Assembly (NCBI GenBank): GCA_020465985.1
Contig: JAANYP010007618.1
Location: 1 to 64,000, forward strand
DNA from: Centrapalus pauciflorus
Lineage: Eukaryota > Streptophyta > Magnoliopsida > Asterales > Asteraceae
DNA length: 64,000 nt
Direction of reading: 5' to 3'
Below, piece by piece: positions 11,748-23,738 of the stretch. The position numbers and the translations under genes were made by a program. Positions within the stretch are counted from its first letter, which is position 1. Every line of letters begins with the position of its first letter. Under the pieces are notes generated by a model, which saw nothing but the letters and a program-made list of their open reading frames with translations, was not told the origin of the DNA and did not search any database.

Positions 11748-12946
11748 TGTAACATTCTAAGAATTTACAATGATGTAATTGAGGTTAATTAGTTTAAATT
11801 CCTGAATTTAATAAATTATGTTGGATTTTGTATTTGGATTAATTATAAAAGTTGGTTGTTTTATTCAGAAATTGATAACTTCAGTTATTAAGTTAATATC
11901 ATTATTAAGTGGTTGAAAGGATAAAATAAAGATTTAATCTTTATTTAATGGAATTCAAGAATTTGGTTGTTATTTTAAGGAGTTAAGAAATTTTAGAATT
12001 TCGAAGTATAATTTATTTAGAATGATGATTATAAATTATAATGATGATGAAATAAAGATGGAAATCTTTATTTAAAGAAAGTTAGATAAGTAGAGGGGTT
12101 AATGGTGTCAAATGTTGAAAATAGAGAAAATAAAAAGACCAAAGTCTTTCATTTTGGATTAAGGCCATTATCTCTCTATTTTCTCTCTGCTCTCTTTCTC
12201 TTCTCAAAAGAACTCATGATTCTTCATCTCAAGAATTCAAGAAACATCAAAGCTTGGAAATTTGAAGTTAATATCTGGATTCAAGGTGTTAGAAAGGAAC
12301 TACAACTATTACAACAAGCAAATTAAGGTAAATATCTCTCAAACTCTCCAAAATTTGAGGTTTGGGTTCGGTTTCTATAAAAACTGAATCAAAGATTTTA
12401 GATTCAAAATGTTGATGCATGTTGAAAATAATTGTTGGTTTGTGTAAATCTAGTGTTGTAGAAGTTGTGTACAAAATTTCGGGTTCAAATTCAAGTTATA
12501 AATATGGTTTTAGAAATTTACAGTAAGTGATCTGTGTGCGTTGCTTGAGTACCGAAACAACACATAAGGGTACCGAAACCTTGATGGTTTCGGTATTGCA
12601 CCTACCGAAACCCCCCTCCTACCGAAACCTTAATACTAAAACCCACAAGCATGTATTGAAACTATGTATAGGTACCGAGACCACTTGGAGGTACCGAAAC
12701 CTTAAAGGTTTCGGTAAATAATACCGAAACTTATCATAAATACCGAGACCCCAATAAATATTTGTACATAATACCAAAACTCAATGGGATATCGAAACTA
12801 TATATATATGTGTACTGAAACCTTGATACAGAGACCACCATATGTACCGAGACCATGTGAAGTGAGTACCGAAACCTTAAAGGTTTGGGTATTCCTTTCA
12901 TTTCAAAACAGAAACAAAAAATATACATACATACATACATACATAC

Positions 12947-13032
<86 letters not shown>

Positions 13033-14288
13033 TCTCGGTTGGGTTTTATTGGTGAAAATAAATAGAAACGGTTGGACATTTTTCAGTTATATAATGATGA
13101 TTTCCGGACATTTTGGCAATTTCAGAAAAATAGAGATTAAAGAATAATTTTCGGATCACAATTCCGAAGGATTTACGCAATAAATTGAGAAACTTGTTGA
13201 GACTTATTATTAAATAAGTTATTGATGGTGCATATTGAAGGGATTAATTGGGAATAATAAAATCATCAAGTAAGAGGATTTAAACATGAGTTTTGGATGA
13301 GGGTTCCTAATGCTGTAACACTTTTAATTGTACAACTTGATGTACATTTGTTGAGGAACATGTTTATGATATGATTTTCTTATGGAAATGTAACAGGTCC
13401 CTTGTGGTGTTGTTTAACACACAGTGGGGTACTTTTGAGTCCAGTTGAAATTCCGAAGAGAAATAAGATAACTTGAAGTTAACTAACGCACCCACTGTGA
13501 GTACCTTTGATTTTAACATGTCTGCATCTGCTTTATGTTTGCTTTGCCTGCTGAGGCATGTTGTTTCACTTTCGTTTGGCACTCTACTAACTTGCGTATA
13601 TGTTGATGCACATTCATACTTGTTGCATGTCCGTTCATTTGTTGTGCATCCTATCGATGGACCGACGGGTCGCATCTGTACTCTGATGTTACTGTGTTAT
13701 ATGACCAAGAGTTGACACCTCTGTGGTTAGGATAGGCAGTAGGTCATCCCCGATGATATGTCTGCCTCAGATGGTTGGTTTTTCTTATGTCGAGCGTCAT
13801 CTCGAAGGAGTTGCGGCTCAGGTTTGCGTACTTTGTGTACGTGTGGAGTATACGGTATGCGTTACCGGTGTTACTCCTGGGGGCATCATAAGGATTTGTG
13901 GAATGTGTAAAATCATTGGTATTCACTAAGCATTCGCTTACCCCTTAGTTGTTCACATTTTTACAGGAAAAGGGATATCTGCTGCGGGACCTTCTAGTTA
14001 GGTCGTTTGTGAAGTCTTGGAAGATTTAATACTGCTAAATCGGTAAATGCGCTATGGGACCAATGTTGTAATATATTCTGGATGTTGTAATAATGAATTG
14101 AGTGTGTAGACTTAGTATTGGAACCTTGTAGCACCGTAGGGTGTTTGAGACATTTGTATTATTTTTAATTTATGTAATTTAATGCTTTCGCACTTGTTTA
14201 AGCATTCAGATCATTATGTAATCTATGTTGGTGATTAATCCTGGGTGTATTTTATTGTAATGGTGATTATTATGGCAAGGGTGTCACA
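11748..14288 (+). repeat. LTR element 1, 3' LTR
   Basis: 2,541 bp direct repeat of 5305-7795. The main length difference is the microsatellite at about 12926-13030, where (ACAT)n-(AC)n-(AT)n replaces the shorter (TA)n of the 5' LTR. Donor at 12328 and acceptor at 13966 match those of the 5' LTR. Confidence 0.95.
12926..13030. repeat. Compound (ACAT)n(AC)n(AT)n microsatellite in 3' LTR
   Basis: About 105 bp against roughly 48 bp of plain (TA)n at the same place in the 5' LTR, so it expanded after insertion. Confidence 0.95.
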
Positions 14289-14293
14289 GCCTA

Positions 14294-14891
14294 TAGGATG
14301 GTAAGAGATTGCTTTCATGCAAATACACATCAAGACCTGAAGTTATGACTAATAGGGAGAATACAACAAGATGAAAGGACCTATAACCTGCCAACTGCTT
14401 CTGAAGTGGCTGGTTTAGTTATTGATGACATTGGTGATTCATTTGATAATAGAGAAATTATGGTTGAAAAACAATTAGGACGTTTAAAACGAATAAGTGA
14501 ATTACATCCTTCTTATCTTCCTCTTCAATACCCACTACTTTTTCCATATGGAGATGATGGGTATAGAATTGATATTCCTCATAGAGGTGTCACATCTTCA
14601 AGCAACAGCAAACGTATAAATTGTACGATGAGAGATTTATTTGCTTACAGAATGCAAGATGGGGTTGATGTTTTCTCACTGATCCTTAATTCAAGAAGAC
14701 TTTTCCAACAGTTTAGGGTTGATGCTTAAACTATGGTTGAAAGTCAAAGATTGTTTTACATAAAGAGTCAACAGAAGGTTCTTAGAAATGAATCCTATGA
14801 GACCTTGCGTAAGGTACGTGATCAAGGAAACACTGATATTTCAAGCACAGGACGTCGTGTTATCGTACCTTATTCATTTATTGGTGGTGAG
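14294..14891 (+). pseudogene. Helitron 1 Rep-helicase, exon between the two LTR elements
   Basis: Continues the frame broken at 5304: RMVRDCFHANTHQ, then RTYNLPTASEVAGLV, LHPSYLPLQYPLLFPYGDDG, MRDLFAYRMQD, SRRLFQQFRVDA, RRVIVPYSFIGG. This is the Helitron-like N domain in standard order; Helitron 2 has the parallel LHQLYMPLQFPLLFIYG and GGRLFQQYVVNAY blocks. Lesions: TGA at 14346-14348 and TAA at 14727-14729 (where the relative has Tyr). It is cut at 14891 by LTR element 2 after ...FIGGE and resumes at 23386 with RYMMQNYLDVM. The target duplication GTGAG occupies 14887-14891 and 23381-23385. Confidence 0.9.
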
Positions 14892-17045
14892 TGTGACACC
14901 CTTGCCACCTTTAACCACAATTACATAACACCCAGGATTAATCACCAAACTTAAATTACATAATGATCTGCATACTTAAATTACAGTGCGGAAGCATAAA
15001 AGTACATAAATAAAATAATACAACTTTGTCAAACACCCTACAGTGCCCTACAAGGTTCCAATACTAAGTCTACACACTCAATTCATTATTACAACATCCA
15101 GAATATATTACAACATTGGTCACATACTACATTTATAGATTGAGTAGTAGATATCTTCCAAGACTTCGCAAACAACCTAACTAGAAGGTCCGGCAGCAGA
15201 TTTTCCTTTTCCTGTAAAAATTCAACAACTGAGGGGTAAGCGAATGCTTAGTGAATACACAGATTTACACATTTTATAAATCTTTATGAAGCCCACAAGA
15301 GTAACACCGACGACACACGTCGTGCACTCTCGACGTACACAAAGTACGACACACATGAGACGTCGCTCCTACGAGCCCAAAGCTCGGCATATAAACCAAC
15401 CATTTGAGACAGACATAACATCAGGGATGACTTACTGCCTACCAGAACCTCGGAGGGATCAGCTCTAGGTCATAGCAGTAACATCGGAGTAACAGATGCG
15501 ACCCGCCGGTCCATCAATAGATGCACAACAAAAGAACGGACATGCAACAAGATCAATGTGCATCTAAATCTACGCTAGTTAATAGAATTCCAAACGATAA
15601 TGAAGCAACATGTCTCAGCAGGCAATAGCTAACATAAAGCAGATATAAACATGTGAAATCATATGTACTCACTGTGGGTGCGTTATTAAACTTTAATAAA
15701 TATTATTTCTCCTCGGGCTTTCAACCGGATCACAAAGTACCCCACTGTGGGTTAAACAACACCACAAGGGACCTGTTACATTTTCATATGGAAAACATAT
15801 CATCATTATATGTTTTTTAACAAATTAACATCAATTTGTACAAGTAAAAGTATTACACATTCGGAACCGTCATCCAAAACTCACATTTAAATCTCATCAT
15901 TCGAGGTGTTATTAGTCCCAATTAACCCTTCATTATATGCCTTTATATAATACCAAAAATATCTCAAAAGTGTGATTATTTGTCCATAAATTCGGGTCCT
16001 TAATAACCCATCCGAATTACACATCTACAGCAAAGAACTCGCCGAGTTGGCCAAGGGTACTCGCCGAGTTCAGGTCCGAAGTTCGGACCCTCGACCGGAT
16101 TTCGGACCCATCCGAATTACTTTACCCATCCGAGTTCGGTTCCATCTAAGTTCGGGTCTCATCCGAATTCGGGTCCCAACCGGATTCGGATCCAATACTT
16201 ATGAATTTTTGAAGATTTATTCAAGTGTTCATGGAACTCGCCGAGTTCACTTGCATAAATGCAGGTCGCAGCTACGGGTTTCTAAGTGAAAATTGTCAAA
16301 ACTCATTTTTAACAACATGCAATCCTTACCTTTGATATATTATCATATATTGATTGTTTCTACATCATTTTCCATATCATTAACATCCAACCAGATTGGA
16401 CCAAAAATGAGTAAAAACCCCAAGAACTCAAAAACTCTTAAAAAGTCAGATTTATTACCTTTTAGGACGAATTGAAGCACGATTCTTGTTTCTAGAGCTT
16501 CAGTGATGTTCAACTATTGATTTCCAACTGATTAAACATACATGCATCAACATTTCTCTTAGATTAAAATCCGATTTTTTACATCTTTTCTCTCCAAAAC
16601 ACAACCTCAAACTTTAAAACAGATTTCTTACCTTGAATCTTGTTTATAATCAGATAAGTTCCACGAATCTTGTTCCACAAATTCGTATTTCAGCAAATTT
16701 AGAGAGAGATTGAGAGCTTTGTGATGATAGATGGTAATGAGAATGAAAGACTCAAATAGTCTTTTATTCCAAAGTTTCGGGTATTGTCATAAGTGGCCCC
16801 TCCACTTATCTGATTTCACTAAATACTGATTTTATCTTATTTTTATCACCACTAACATTTATAAATCATCATACTCCAATATAATATTTCAAAAATTCTC
16901 AAATTTCTTAATTTTTTAAAATAGCAACCAACTTTTAAATATTCGGATACATAATCATTTTTCATAATTCAACTTAATTATACCAATTACAAAATATCCA
17001 ACTAATTAATCTATATTACAATAATTTAGATCTAAGGATGTTACA
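14892..17045 (-). repeat. LTR element 2, 3' LTR (left copy, full length)
   Basis: 2,154 bp. Holds a CCGAGTTCGG/CTCGCCGAGTT array (about 16035-16250), a putative acceptor TTTTTACAG|GAAAAGG (AG at 15213-15212, minus strand) and donor CAAG|GTAAGAAATC (GT at 16631-16630, minus strand). The part at 15288-15912 is missing from the other LTR. Confidence 0.95.
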
Positions 17046-17064
17046 GCATGGGCTCCACCACGCT
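17046..17064 (-). promoter_or_regulatory. Polypurine-type tract, LTR element 2
   Basis: Minus strand AGCGTGGTGGAGCCCATGC abutting the 3' LTR. Same motif as in LTR element 1. Confidence 0.75.
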
Positions 17065-17082
17065 AAAACTTCATCCTCGAAG

Positions 17083-17994
17083 TTATTTGGCTTCAAACAG
17101 TTGCGGATATTTCTTCACCATCTCGGACTTTGTCTCCCAAGTGTGACTTGCTCCTTTATGATGCTTCCAACGTACAAGCACCATCTATATCTATTTACTC
17201 CTTAGCTTCTTCAATTTAGTATCCAATATACATTCCGGTTCCTCCACGTATCGAAACCTTTCGTCAATTTGCAACTCTGTATGATCTACCCAATCCTCGT
17301 TTCCAGTGGTGAATGACTTTCGAAGATTTCCCACATGGAACACCGGATGTATGCCCGACATCTCTTCAGGCAACTCCAAACGGTACGACTGATTTCCAAC
17401 TTTCTCTAATATTCTGAATGGTCCAACAAATCCCGGAGCTAACTTTCCTCTTTTAACAAAACGTGTAACACCTCTCATAGGTGACATCTTCAAATAAACC
17501 CAATCGTCTACATCAAAACTGATCGGTTTATGCTTCCTATCGTGATAACTTTTCTGACGATCCTGGGCCGTTTTTATATTCTATCTAACCAATTGTATCT
17601 TCTCATTCATTTCCTGAAGTAATGTCGGCCCAGCAATCGGTGTTTCTCCGGTTTCTCTCCAACACGTAGGAGTCCTACACCTTCTTTAATATAAAGCCTC
17701 AAACGGCACTTTCTTTATTGTCGCGTGATAACTGTTGTTGTACGAGAACTCTATCAGTGGCAAATGATTGTCCCAATTACCACCGAGATCCAATACACAT
17801 GATCTCATCATATCTTCCAAGGTAAAGATGGTCCGTTCACTCTGACCATCGGTTTGCGGTCGATAAGCCGTGCTCATCGCAATCCTCGTTCCCAATCCTT
17901 CTTCCAATGCCGACCAAAAATTTGAAGTAAATCGGCTATCCCGATCCGATACTATGGATTTAGGCACTCCGTGTTTAGAAACAATCTCGTCCAT
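17083..17994 (-). pseudogene. LTR element 2 integrase C-half and chromodomain-like tail
   Basis: Reads on the minus strand from MDEIVSKHGVPKSIVSDRDS (second catalytic Asp in VSDRD, residue 17 of this block) through STAYRPQTDGQSERT (catalytic Glu, residue 53), then GPFRILEKVGNQSYRLELPE, IHPVFHVGNLRKSF and a final VLVRWKHHKGASHTWE block ending at TAA 17085-17083. Integrase inserts the cDNA; the tail would guide targeting to chromatin. Lesions: frame change at about 17994, a stop near 17686, another in the 17580 region, and a stop at 17193-17191. Catalytic residues themselves are intact. Confidence 0.88.
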
Positions 17995-18917
17995 TAAATT
18001 TGTGCCAACTTTTCCAAGGAATAACTCTCTCTTATCGGAATAAAATGTGCGGACTTAGTTAACCTATCAACTATCACCCAAACTGCATCATGTTGACGCC
18101 TAGTCTTCGGTAACTTGGTGACGAAATCCATTGTTATGTGTTCCCACTTCCATTCCGGAATGGGAAGCGATCGCAGACTGCCATAGGGTTGCTGGTGTTT
18201 GGCTTTCACTAACCGACAAGTCCTGCATCTCTCTACATACTGACCAATATCTTTCTTCAATCCCGGCCACCAAAAGTCTGCTTTTAGCTCGTTGTACATC
18301 TTTGTGCTCCCGGGATGTACAGAAAACTTGGATTGATGTGCTTCTTCGATGATCACCTTTCTCATACCACCAAACTTCGGCACCCAGATCCTTCCATATA
18401 TACCTTTCAATCCCAACTCGCTCGTTTCCATGTTCTTAACTTGTACCCTAATATCCTCAGCACCAACATTTTCTTCCTTCAAAGCTTCCTCCTGAGCGGC
18501 TTTAACATCATTAATAATCGTAGAAGTTAACATAGTAGACGTCATCATGTAGCAGCAGTCCTTAGAGTAGGCCTTACGGCTTAGTGCATCGGCTACTACA
18601 TTAGCCTTTCCGGGGTGATAAAGGATTTCACAGTCATAATCCTTTATAAGTTCCATCGAACGTCTTTGTCTCATGTTAAGCTCTTTCTGACTGAAGATAT
18701 ACTTCAAGCTCTTATGGTCCGTGTATAATTGACACTTAGTTCCATACAGATAGTGTCTCCACAACTTCAATGCAAAAGTGACAGCTGTCAACTCCAAATC
18801 GTGAGTCGAATAATCATTCTCATGCTGCTTTAACTGTCTCGAGGCATATGCAATTACTTTTCCACGTTGCATTAGTACAGCGCCTAACCCCAGCCTCGAA
18901 GCATCTGTGTACACCAA
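17995..18917 (-). pseudogene. LTR element 2 RNase H and integrase N-half
   Basis: A 307-codon open stretch. RNase H catalytic acidic residues are visible at about D5 (VYTDAS), E42 (LELTAV), D67 (LYTDHKS) and D110 (VVADALSR). The integrase zinc-binding HHCC follows (H194, H201, C231, C234, in HPGSTKMY and CRTC), then the first integrase catalytic Asp (D264, ITMDFVTKLP). Both ends are frameshifts relative to neighbouring blocks, near 18920 and 17994. Domain order RT-RH-IN is the Ty3/gypsy signature. Confidence 0.92.
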
Positions 18918-21130
18918 AAATCCTCATTGCCCTCTGTTAGAGCAAGTATCGGTGCTTCACTTAACGTCTTTTTTATATCAAATGCCTCTTGTTGCACAGT
19001 TTCCCAAACAAACGGTGCGTTCTTATTCGTTAATGCAGTTAAAGGAACTGCAATCTTCGAGAAATCCTTAACAAACCTCCTATAGTAGCCCGCCAACCCA
19101 AGAAAACTTCTGACTTCTGTAGCTGAACGAGGCGATTCCCAGTTTCTTATGGCTTCAACTTTAGCTGGATCCACAAAAATCCCAGCTCCCGAAATAACAT
19201 GTCCTAAAAACTGTATCTGTTGTAGCCAAAACTCACACTTTGAGAATTTGGCATACAACTTTTCCTTCCTTAACAATTTCAATAACTCTGTTAGATGAAC
19301 AGCATGCTCCGCTTCAGTCTTGGAATACACTAGGATGTCATCAATAAACACTATCACCGATTTATCTAACATCGGTCTACATACCCTGTTCATCAGATCC
19401 ATGAAAACAGTCGGGCCATTGGTTAACCCGAAAGGCATAACCAAAAATTCATAATGCCCATAACGTGTCCTGAAAGCTGTCTTAGGCACATCTTCCTCTC
19501 GAACTTTCAGCTGATGGTATCCCGACCTCAAGTCAATCTTAGAAAACACACTTGCCCCATGTAGCTGATCAAACAAATCATCTATCCTCGGCAACGGATA
19601 CTTGTTCTTAATAGTCAGCTTATTCAACTCCCGGTAATCAATGCACATTCGCATCGTGCCATCTTTCTTCTTAACAAACAATACCAGAGCTCCCCACGGT
19701 GATGAACTCGGTCGAATGAAGCTCTTATCCAACAAATCCTGGAGTTGTTTCATCATTTCTTGCATCTCGGTAGGAGCAAGGAGATACGGAGAACGAGCTA
19801 CCGATGCAGCTCCAGGGATCAAATCTATTCGGAACTCCACTTGTCTCTCAGGCGGCACGCCAGACAAGTCTTCCGGAAACACATCCATGAATTGTGATAC
19901 AATAGGCACATCGGCCACAGTCTTCTTCTCAGCCTTGGCATCAATAGCATATGTCAGGTAGGCGTCACACCCTTTTGCAACAAGCTTTCGGGCTTTTGCA
20001 GTGGTTAATAAGCACAGATCCCCGCTTCTCCTATCCCCATATATACAGATCTCACGCCCCTCCGGTGTGGTTATCTTGATCATTCGTTTCTTACAGACTA
20101 TATGGGTTTCATTCTCTCTCAACCAGTCCATTCCGACTATCACATCAAACTCACTGAATACTATCGGGATCAAGTCCAAATGGAAGACTACATCTTCAAT
20201 CACTAAAGTGCAGTTATGGTATACATGATCTAATTTGACTAGAGTGTTACTAGCAGTTTCAATATCAAGAATAGCAGATAACTTAGACAAAGGCATCGAT
20301 AGTCGTTGTGCAAACATGGTGGATACAAATGAACGGTTGGCACCAGAATCAAACAGCACTCGTGTAGGTAAAGAGTTAACTGTAAACATACCCGTAACCA
20401 CTTCCGGGTTTTCCCTAGCCTCCTCCGCAGTTATCTGAAATGCACGAGCCGGTGCCCTTTGTGGCTGGTTCCGGCGGTTGACTGAACCACCACTTGATCC
20501 TCCAGATGATCGGGTTGAAGATGGAGCAACATCTGCTGGAGCGTTCTTTCTACAGTTTCTACTATAATGCCCCCATACCCCACACTTATGGCAAGCATCG
20601 GCTCTTCGTGGACACTCACTCTGAAAATGGCCCAACTCTCCACAGCAAAAGCAAGTGCGTCCATTAGTGCACTTGCCGAAGTGTTCCAGATGACACTTAT
20701 TACAATATTGCGGGTCGGTGTTGATGGAGTAGGCACGAGCACGACCCGAAGACCCAGATGATTGACGATAAGATTGTTGAGGCGAATACTGTGATGAGCG
20801 AGAAGATCCTGAGTATCCTCCCTCACGCTGGCGCTTCGACAGTGACGGTTGTGTTGGGTTAGTAGCAGCGGCAGACCCAATTGAGTAACCTGACATGATC
20901 AAAATTTGTTCTACATTTTTGGCGGCCTCTAATAAGCCAGCAAACATAGGGTAGCGGACATTGCTCATAACCCTTCTGATCTCTATATCCAAACCAGCCT
21001 CGAACCTGGTCACTTTTCTTTCTTCAGTATCAACTTGATGAGGCGCAAAAAGACCCAGCCTCGTAAATTCCACAGCATACTGGGACACAGTCTTAGTCCC
21101 CTGCATCAGAGTCATAAACTTCGCTTCCAT
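18918..21130 (-). pseudogene. LTR element 2 gag C-half, protease and reverse transcriptase
   Basis: Open for nearly 740 codons from MEAKFMTLMQGTKTVSQY, which is an internal position of gag, not a real start. It contains zinc-knuckle-like cysteines at about residues 143-192 (the last is CHKCGVWGHYSRNC), protease motif VLFDSGANRSF (Asp near 261), VFPEDLSGVPPERQVEF, RT palm KIDLRSGYHQ (Asp near 533), LVMPFGLTNGPTVF and catalytic VIVFIDDILVYSK (near 595-598). The C-terminal edge shifts frame at about 18918-18930, just before RNase H. This is the best preserved coding stretch of any LTR element in the window. Confidence 0.93.
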
Positions 21131-21628
21131 CCTTCAGCGTTCATCAACCGGACAGTACTGCTGAGTTAATAGGTCAATGAACTCAGCCCAAGTCACTAAA
21201 GAAACCTTCTTCAAGGTTAAGGCGTTAACCATGGAATTCCACCACATAATCGCGTCTTTGGTGAACATAGCAGTAGCATACCAAACCATGTCCTTCTCAG
21301 CACAGTCACTGATTCAGAATGTCCGTTCGGTTGCTGTTATCCATTCAAGTGCAGCAACAGCATCTCCTGGTCCATTAAACTCTACAGCACCATTTCCCTT
21401 TAAGTCATTGAATCGACAACCTTTGGGTTTATTAGATGACCCAGTGTTGTCATCTTGTTCATCATTGTTACCCCCCTCTGTTTCCTTTTTTTTTCTCTTG
21501 TCTTCCCTTCTCTTAGCTTCGGCCTCATCTCGAGCCCGAAACTGATCTTGAATCATCTGATTTTGCTCGGCCATCAAGGCTAGCATCATTTCTCTTGTTT
21601 CTTCGGGTGTCATTCCTCCTCCAGACAT
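21131..21628 (-). pseudogene. LTR element 2 gag N-half
   Basis: The start MSGGGMTPEETREMMLALMA at 21628 lies about 200 bases after the primer-binding site, as expected for gag. It is rich in charged residues (RARDEAEAKRREDKRKK), then NGPGDAVAALEWI. A stop after ...ATERTF at about 21313 and another just before the 21130 block interrupt it; between them the frame still reads AEKDMVWYATAMF and IMWWNSMVN, the capsid core. Gag and pol probably formed one polyprotein in the intact parent, since no frameshift gap separates gag from protease. Confidence 0.88.
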
Positions 21629-21830
21629 GTTCTAAAATATAAAACATATAACTTGTTTAGTAACATGTCAGTTATTTAAAGACACCACCCATTGTCCCGT
21701 ATGAAAGTCAATCCCTATGATTACTAAATCGTAGTCTATCTTAGTTTAGATCATTACTTAAAATCACTACATATCATCACTTAACGTATGAGACCAAGAC
21801 CTCACGGACACTTGAATCTCAAACTACTTC

Positions 21831-21840
21831 TCTGATACCA
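21831..21840 (-). promoter_or_regulatory. Primer-binding site, LTR element 2
   Basis: Minus strand TGGTATCAGA, initiator Met tRNA type, six bases from the 5' LTR. The following bases (GAAG) diverge from element 1 (GC). Confidence 0.85.
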
Positions 21841-21846
21841 TCTCGA

Positions 21847-23380
21847 TGTGACACCCTTGCCACCTTTAACCACAATTACATAACACCCAGGATTAATCAC
21901 CAAACTTAACTTACATAATGATCTGCATACTTAAATTACAGTGCGGAAGCATAAAAGTACATAAATAAAATAATACAACTTTGTCAAACACCCTACGGTG
22001 CTACAAGGTTCCAATACTAAGTCTACACACTCAATTCATTATTACAACATCCAGAATATATTACAACATTGGTCCCATAGTACATTTACCGATTGAGTAG
22101 TAGATATCTTCCAAGACTTCGCAAACGACCTAACTAGAAGGTCCGGCAGCAGATTTTTCTTTTCCTGTAAAAATTCAACAACTGAGGGGTAAGCGAATGC
22201 TTAGTGAATACACAGATTTACGCATTTTATAAATCTTTATTAGTCCCAATTAACCCTTCATTATATGCCTTTATATAATACCAAAAATATCCCAAAAGTG
22301 TGATTATTTGTCCATAAATTCGGGTCCTTAATAACCCATCCGAATTACACATGTACAGCAAAGAACTCGCCGAGTTCAGGTCTGATGTTCGGACCCTCGG
22401 CCGGATTTCGGACCCATCCGAATTACTTTACCCATCCGAGTTCGGGTCTCATCCGAGTTCGGGTATCATCCGAGTTCAGTTCTTTTTCAAGTTCGGTTCC
22501 ATCTAAGTTCGTGTCTCATCCGAATTCGGGTCCCAACCGGATTCGGATCCAATACTTATGAATTTTTGAAGATTTATTCAAGTGTTCATGGGAACTCGCC
22601 GAGTTCACTTGCAGAAATGCAGGTCGCAGCTACGGGTTTCTAAGCGAAAATTGTCAAAACTCATTTTTAACAACATGCAATCCTTACCTTTGATATATTA
22701 TCATATATTGATTATTTCTACATCATTTTCCATATCATTAACATCCAAATTCGTCCAGATTGGACCAAAAATGAGTAAAACCCCCAAGAACTCAAAAACT
22801 TTTAAAAAGTCAGATTTATTACCTTTCAGTGATGTTCAACTATTGATTTCCAACTGATTAAACATACATGCATCAACATTTCTCTCATATTAAAATTCGA
22901 TTTTTACATCTTTTCTCTCCAAAATACAACCTCAAACTTTAAAACAGATTTCTTACCTTAAATCCACTTGAATCTTGTTTATAATCAGATAAGTTCCACG
23001 AATCTTGTTCCACAAATTCGAATTTCAGCAAATTTAGAGAGAGATTGAGAGCTTTGTGATGATAGATGGAAATGAGAATGAAAGACTCAAAGAGTCTTTT
23101 ATTCCAAAGTTCCGGGTATTGTCATAAGTGGCCCCTCCACTTATCTGATTTCACTAAATATTGATTTTATCTTATTTTTATCACCACTAACATTTATAAA
23201 TCATCATACTCCAATATAATAATTATAAAATTATCAAATTTCTTAATTTCTTAAAATAGCAACCAACTTTTAAATATCCGGATACATAATCATTTTTCAT
23301 AATTCAACTTAATTATACCAATTACAAAATATCCAACTAATTAATCTAAATTACAATAATTTAGATCTAACGATGTTACA
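21847..23380 (-). repeat. LTR element 2, 5' LTR (right copy, internally deleted)
   Basis: 1,534 bp. Compared with the left LTR it lacks the part equivalent to 15288-15912 (about 625 bp), joined through a shared TTAT. It carries about 60 bp more of the CCGAGTTCGGG array (about 22430-22520). Confidence 0.93.
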
Positions 23381-23385
23381 GTGAG

Positions 23386-23623
23386 CGCTACATGATGCAG
23401 AACTATCTAGATGTCATGTCACTTTGCAAGTGGTTTGGATACCTTGACCTCTTCATAACTGTAACGTGTAATCCAAAATGGCCAGAGATCACAAGATTTC
23501 TAGAAGACACCATACTTCATCCCGAGGATAGACTTGACATATTATGTAGATTATTCAAAATGAAGCTTGATGAGTTAATCAAATACATAAAGAAAAGTGA
23601 ATTATTTGGCAATGTACAAGCAT
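23386..23623 (+). pseudogene. Helitron 1 Rep-helicase, exon right of LTR element 2
   Basis: RYMMQNYLDVMSLCKWFGYLD then LFITVTCNPKWPEI is the classic block before the Rep motif (Helitron 2: HYLDALAICRVHG, FFITFTCNVKWPEI). It continues DRLDILCRLFKMKLDELI and ends ...FGNVQA at a GTATGT donor (23624). The intron runs to the ATGTAG acceptor at 23738. No lesion in this exon. Confidence 0.92.
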
Positions 23624-23738
23624 GTATGTTTCATCTGGTATTTTGTTTGTAATATTGTTTTTAACTTTTCAAATTATTCTTTATGTATTTATCTATTCAT
23701 TATTGTAAATCAAATTACTCTTTTCCCCTTATATGTAG

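Larger units (their letters stand above)
5305..14288 (+). mobile_element. LTR element 1: Ty3/gypsy (chromovirus-type), complete but coding-dead
   Basis: 8,984 bp, bounded by two long direct LTRs (5305-7795 and 11748-14288), each starting TGTAAC and ending TGTCACA. The exact 5-bp target duplication is GCCTA (5300-5304 and 14289-14293). The primer-binding site TGGTATCAGAGC starts at 7801, and a polypurine-type tract GTGGTGGAGCCCATGC precedes the 3' LTR. The internal region (3,952 bp) carries recognisable gag, protease, RT, integrase and chromodomain-like remnants, all riddled with stops, indels and deletions. By eye the first 280 bp of the LTRs differ at roughly 3% of positions, far less than the internal decay would suggest. 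It is inserted in the Helitron 1 helicase gene. Confidence 0.95.
14892..23380 (-). mobile_element. LTR element 2: Ty3/gypsy chromovirus (Tekay/Del-like), complete, on minus strand
   Basis: 8,489 bp, inserted antisense to the Helitron 1 gene, with an exact 5-bp target duplication GTGAG (14887-14891 and 23381-23385). LTRs are 14892-17045 (3' LTR) and 21847-23380 (5' LTR), starting TGTAAC and ending TGTCACA in element orientation. Primer-binding site TGGTATCAGA is at 21831-21840; polypurine tract at 17046-17064. Gag-pol domains are all present in the order gag, CCHC knuckles, PR, RT, RNase H, IN, chromodomain-like tail. The order RT-RH-IN and the C-terminal WKHHKG...TWE block point to a Tekay/Del-type chromovirus; the clade is my inference. 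Several stops and frameshifts make it non-autonomous now. Confidence 0.95.

Noticed and set aside
16047..16475. 80-aa and 60-aa plus-strand frames
   Set aside because: They lie antisense within the LTR of element 2 and consist of the CCGAGTTCGG array and AT-rich DNA.
20431..20880. 149-aa frame on the minus strand in gag of element 2
   Set aside because: It overlaps the zinc-knuckle region in another frame; the gag frame carries the real motifs.
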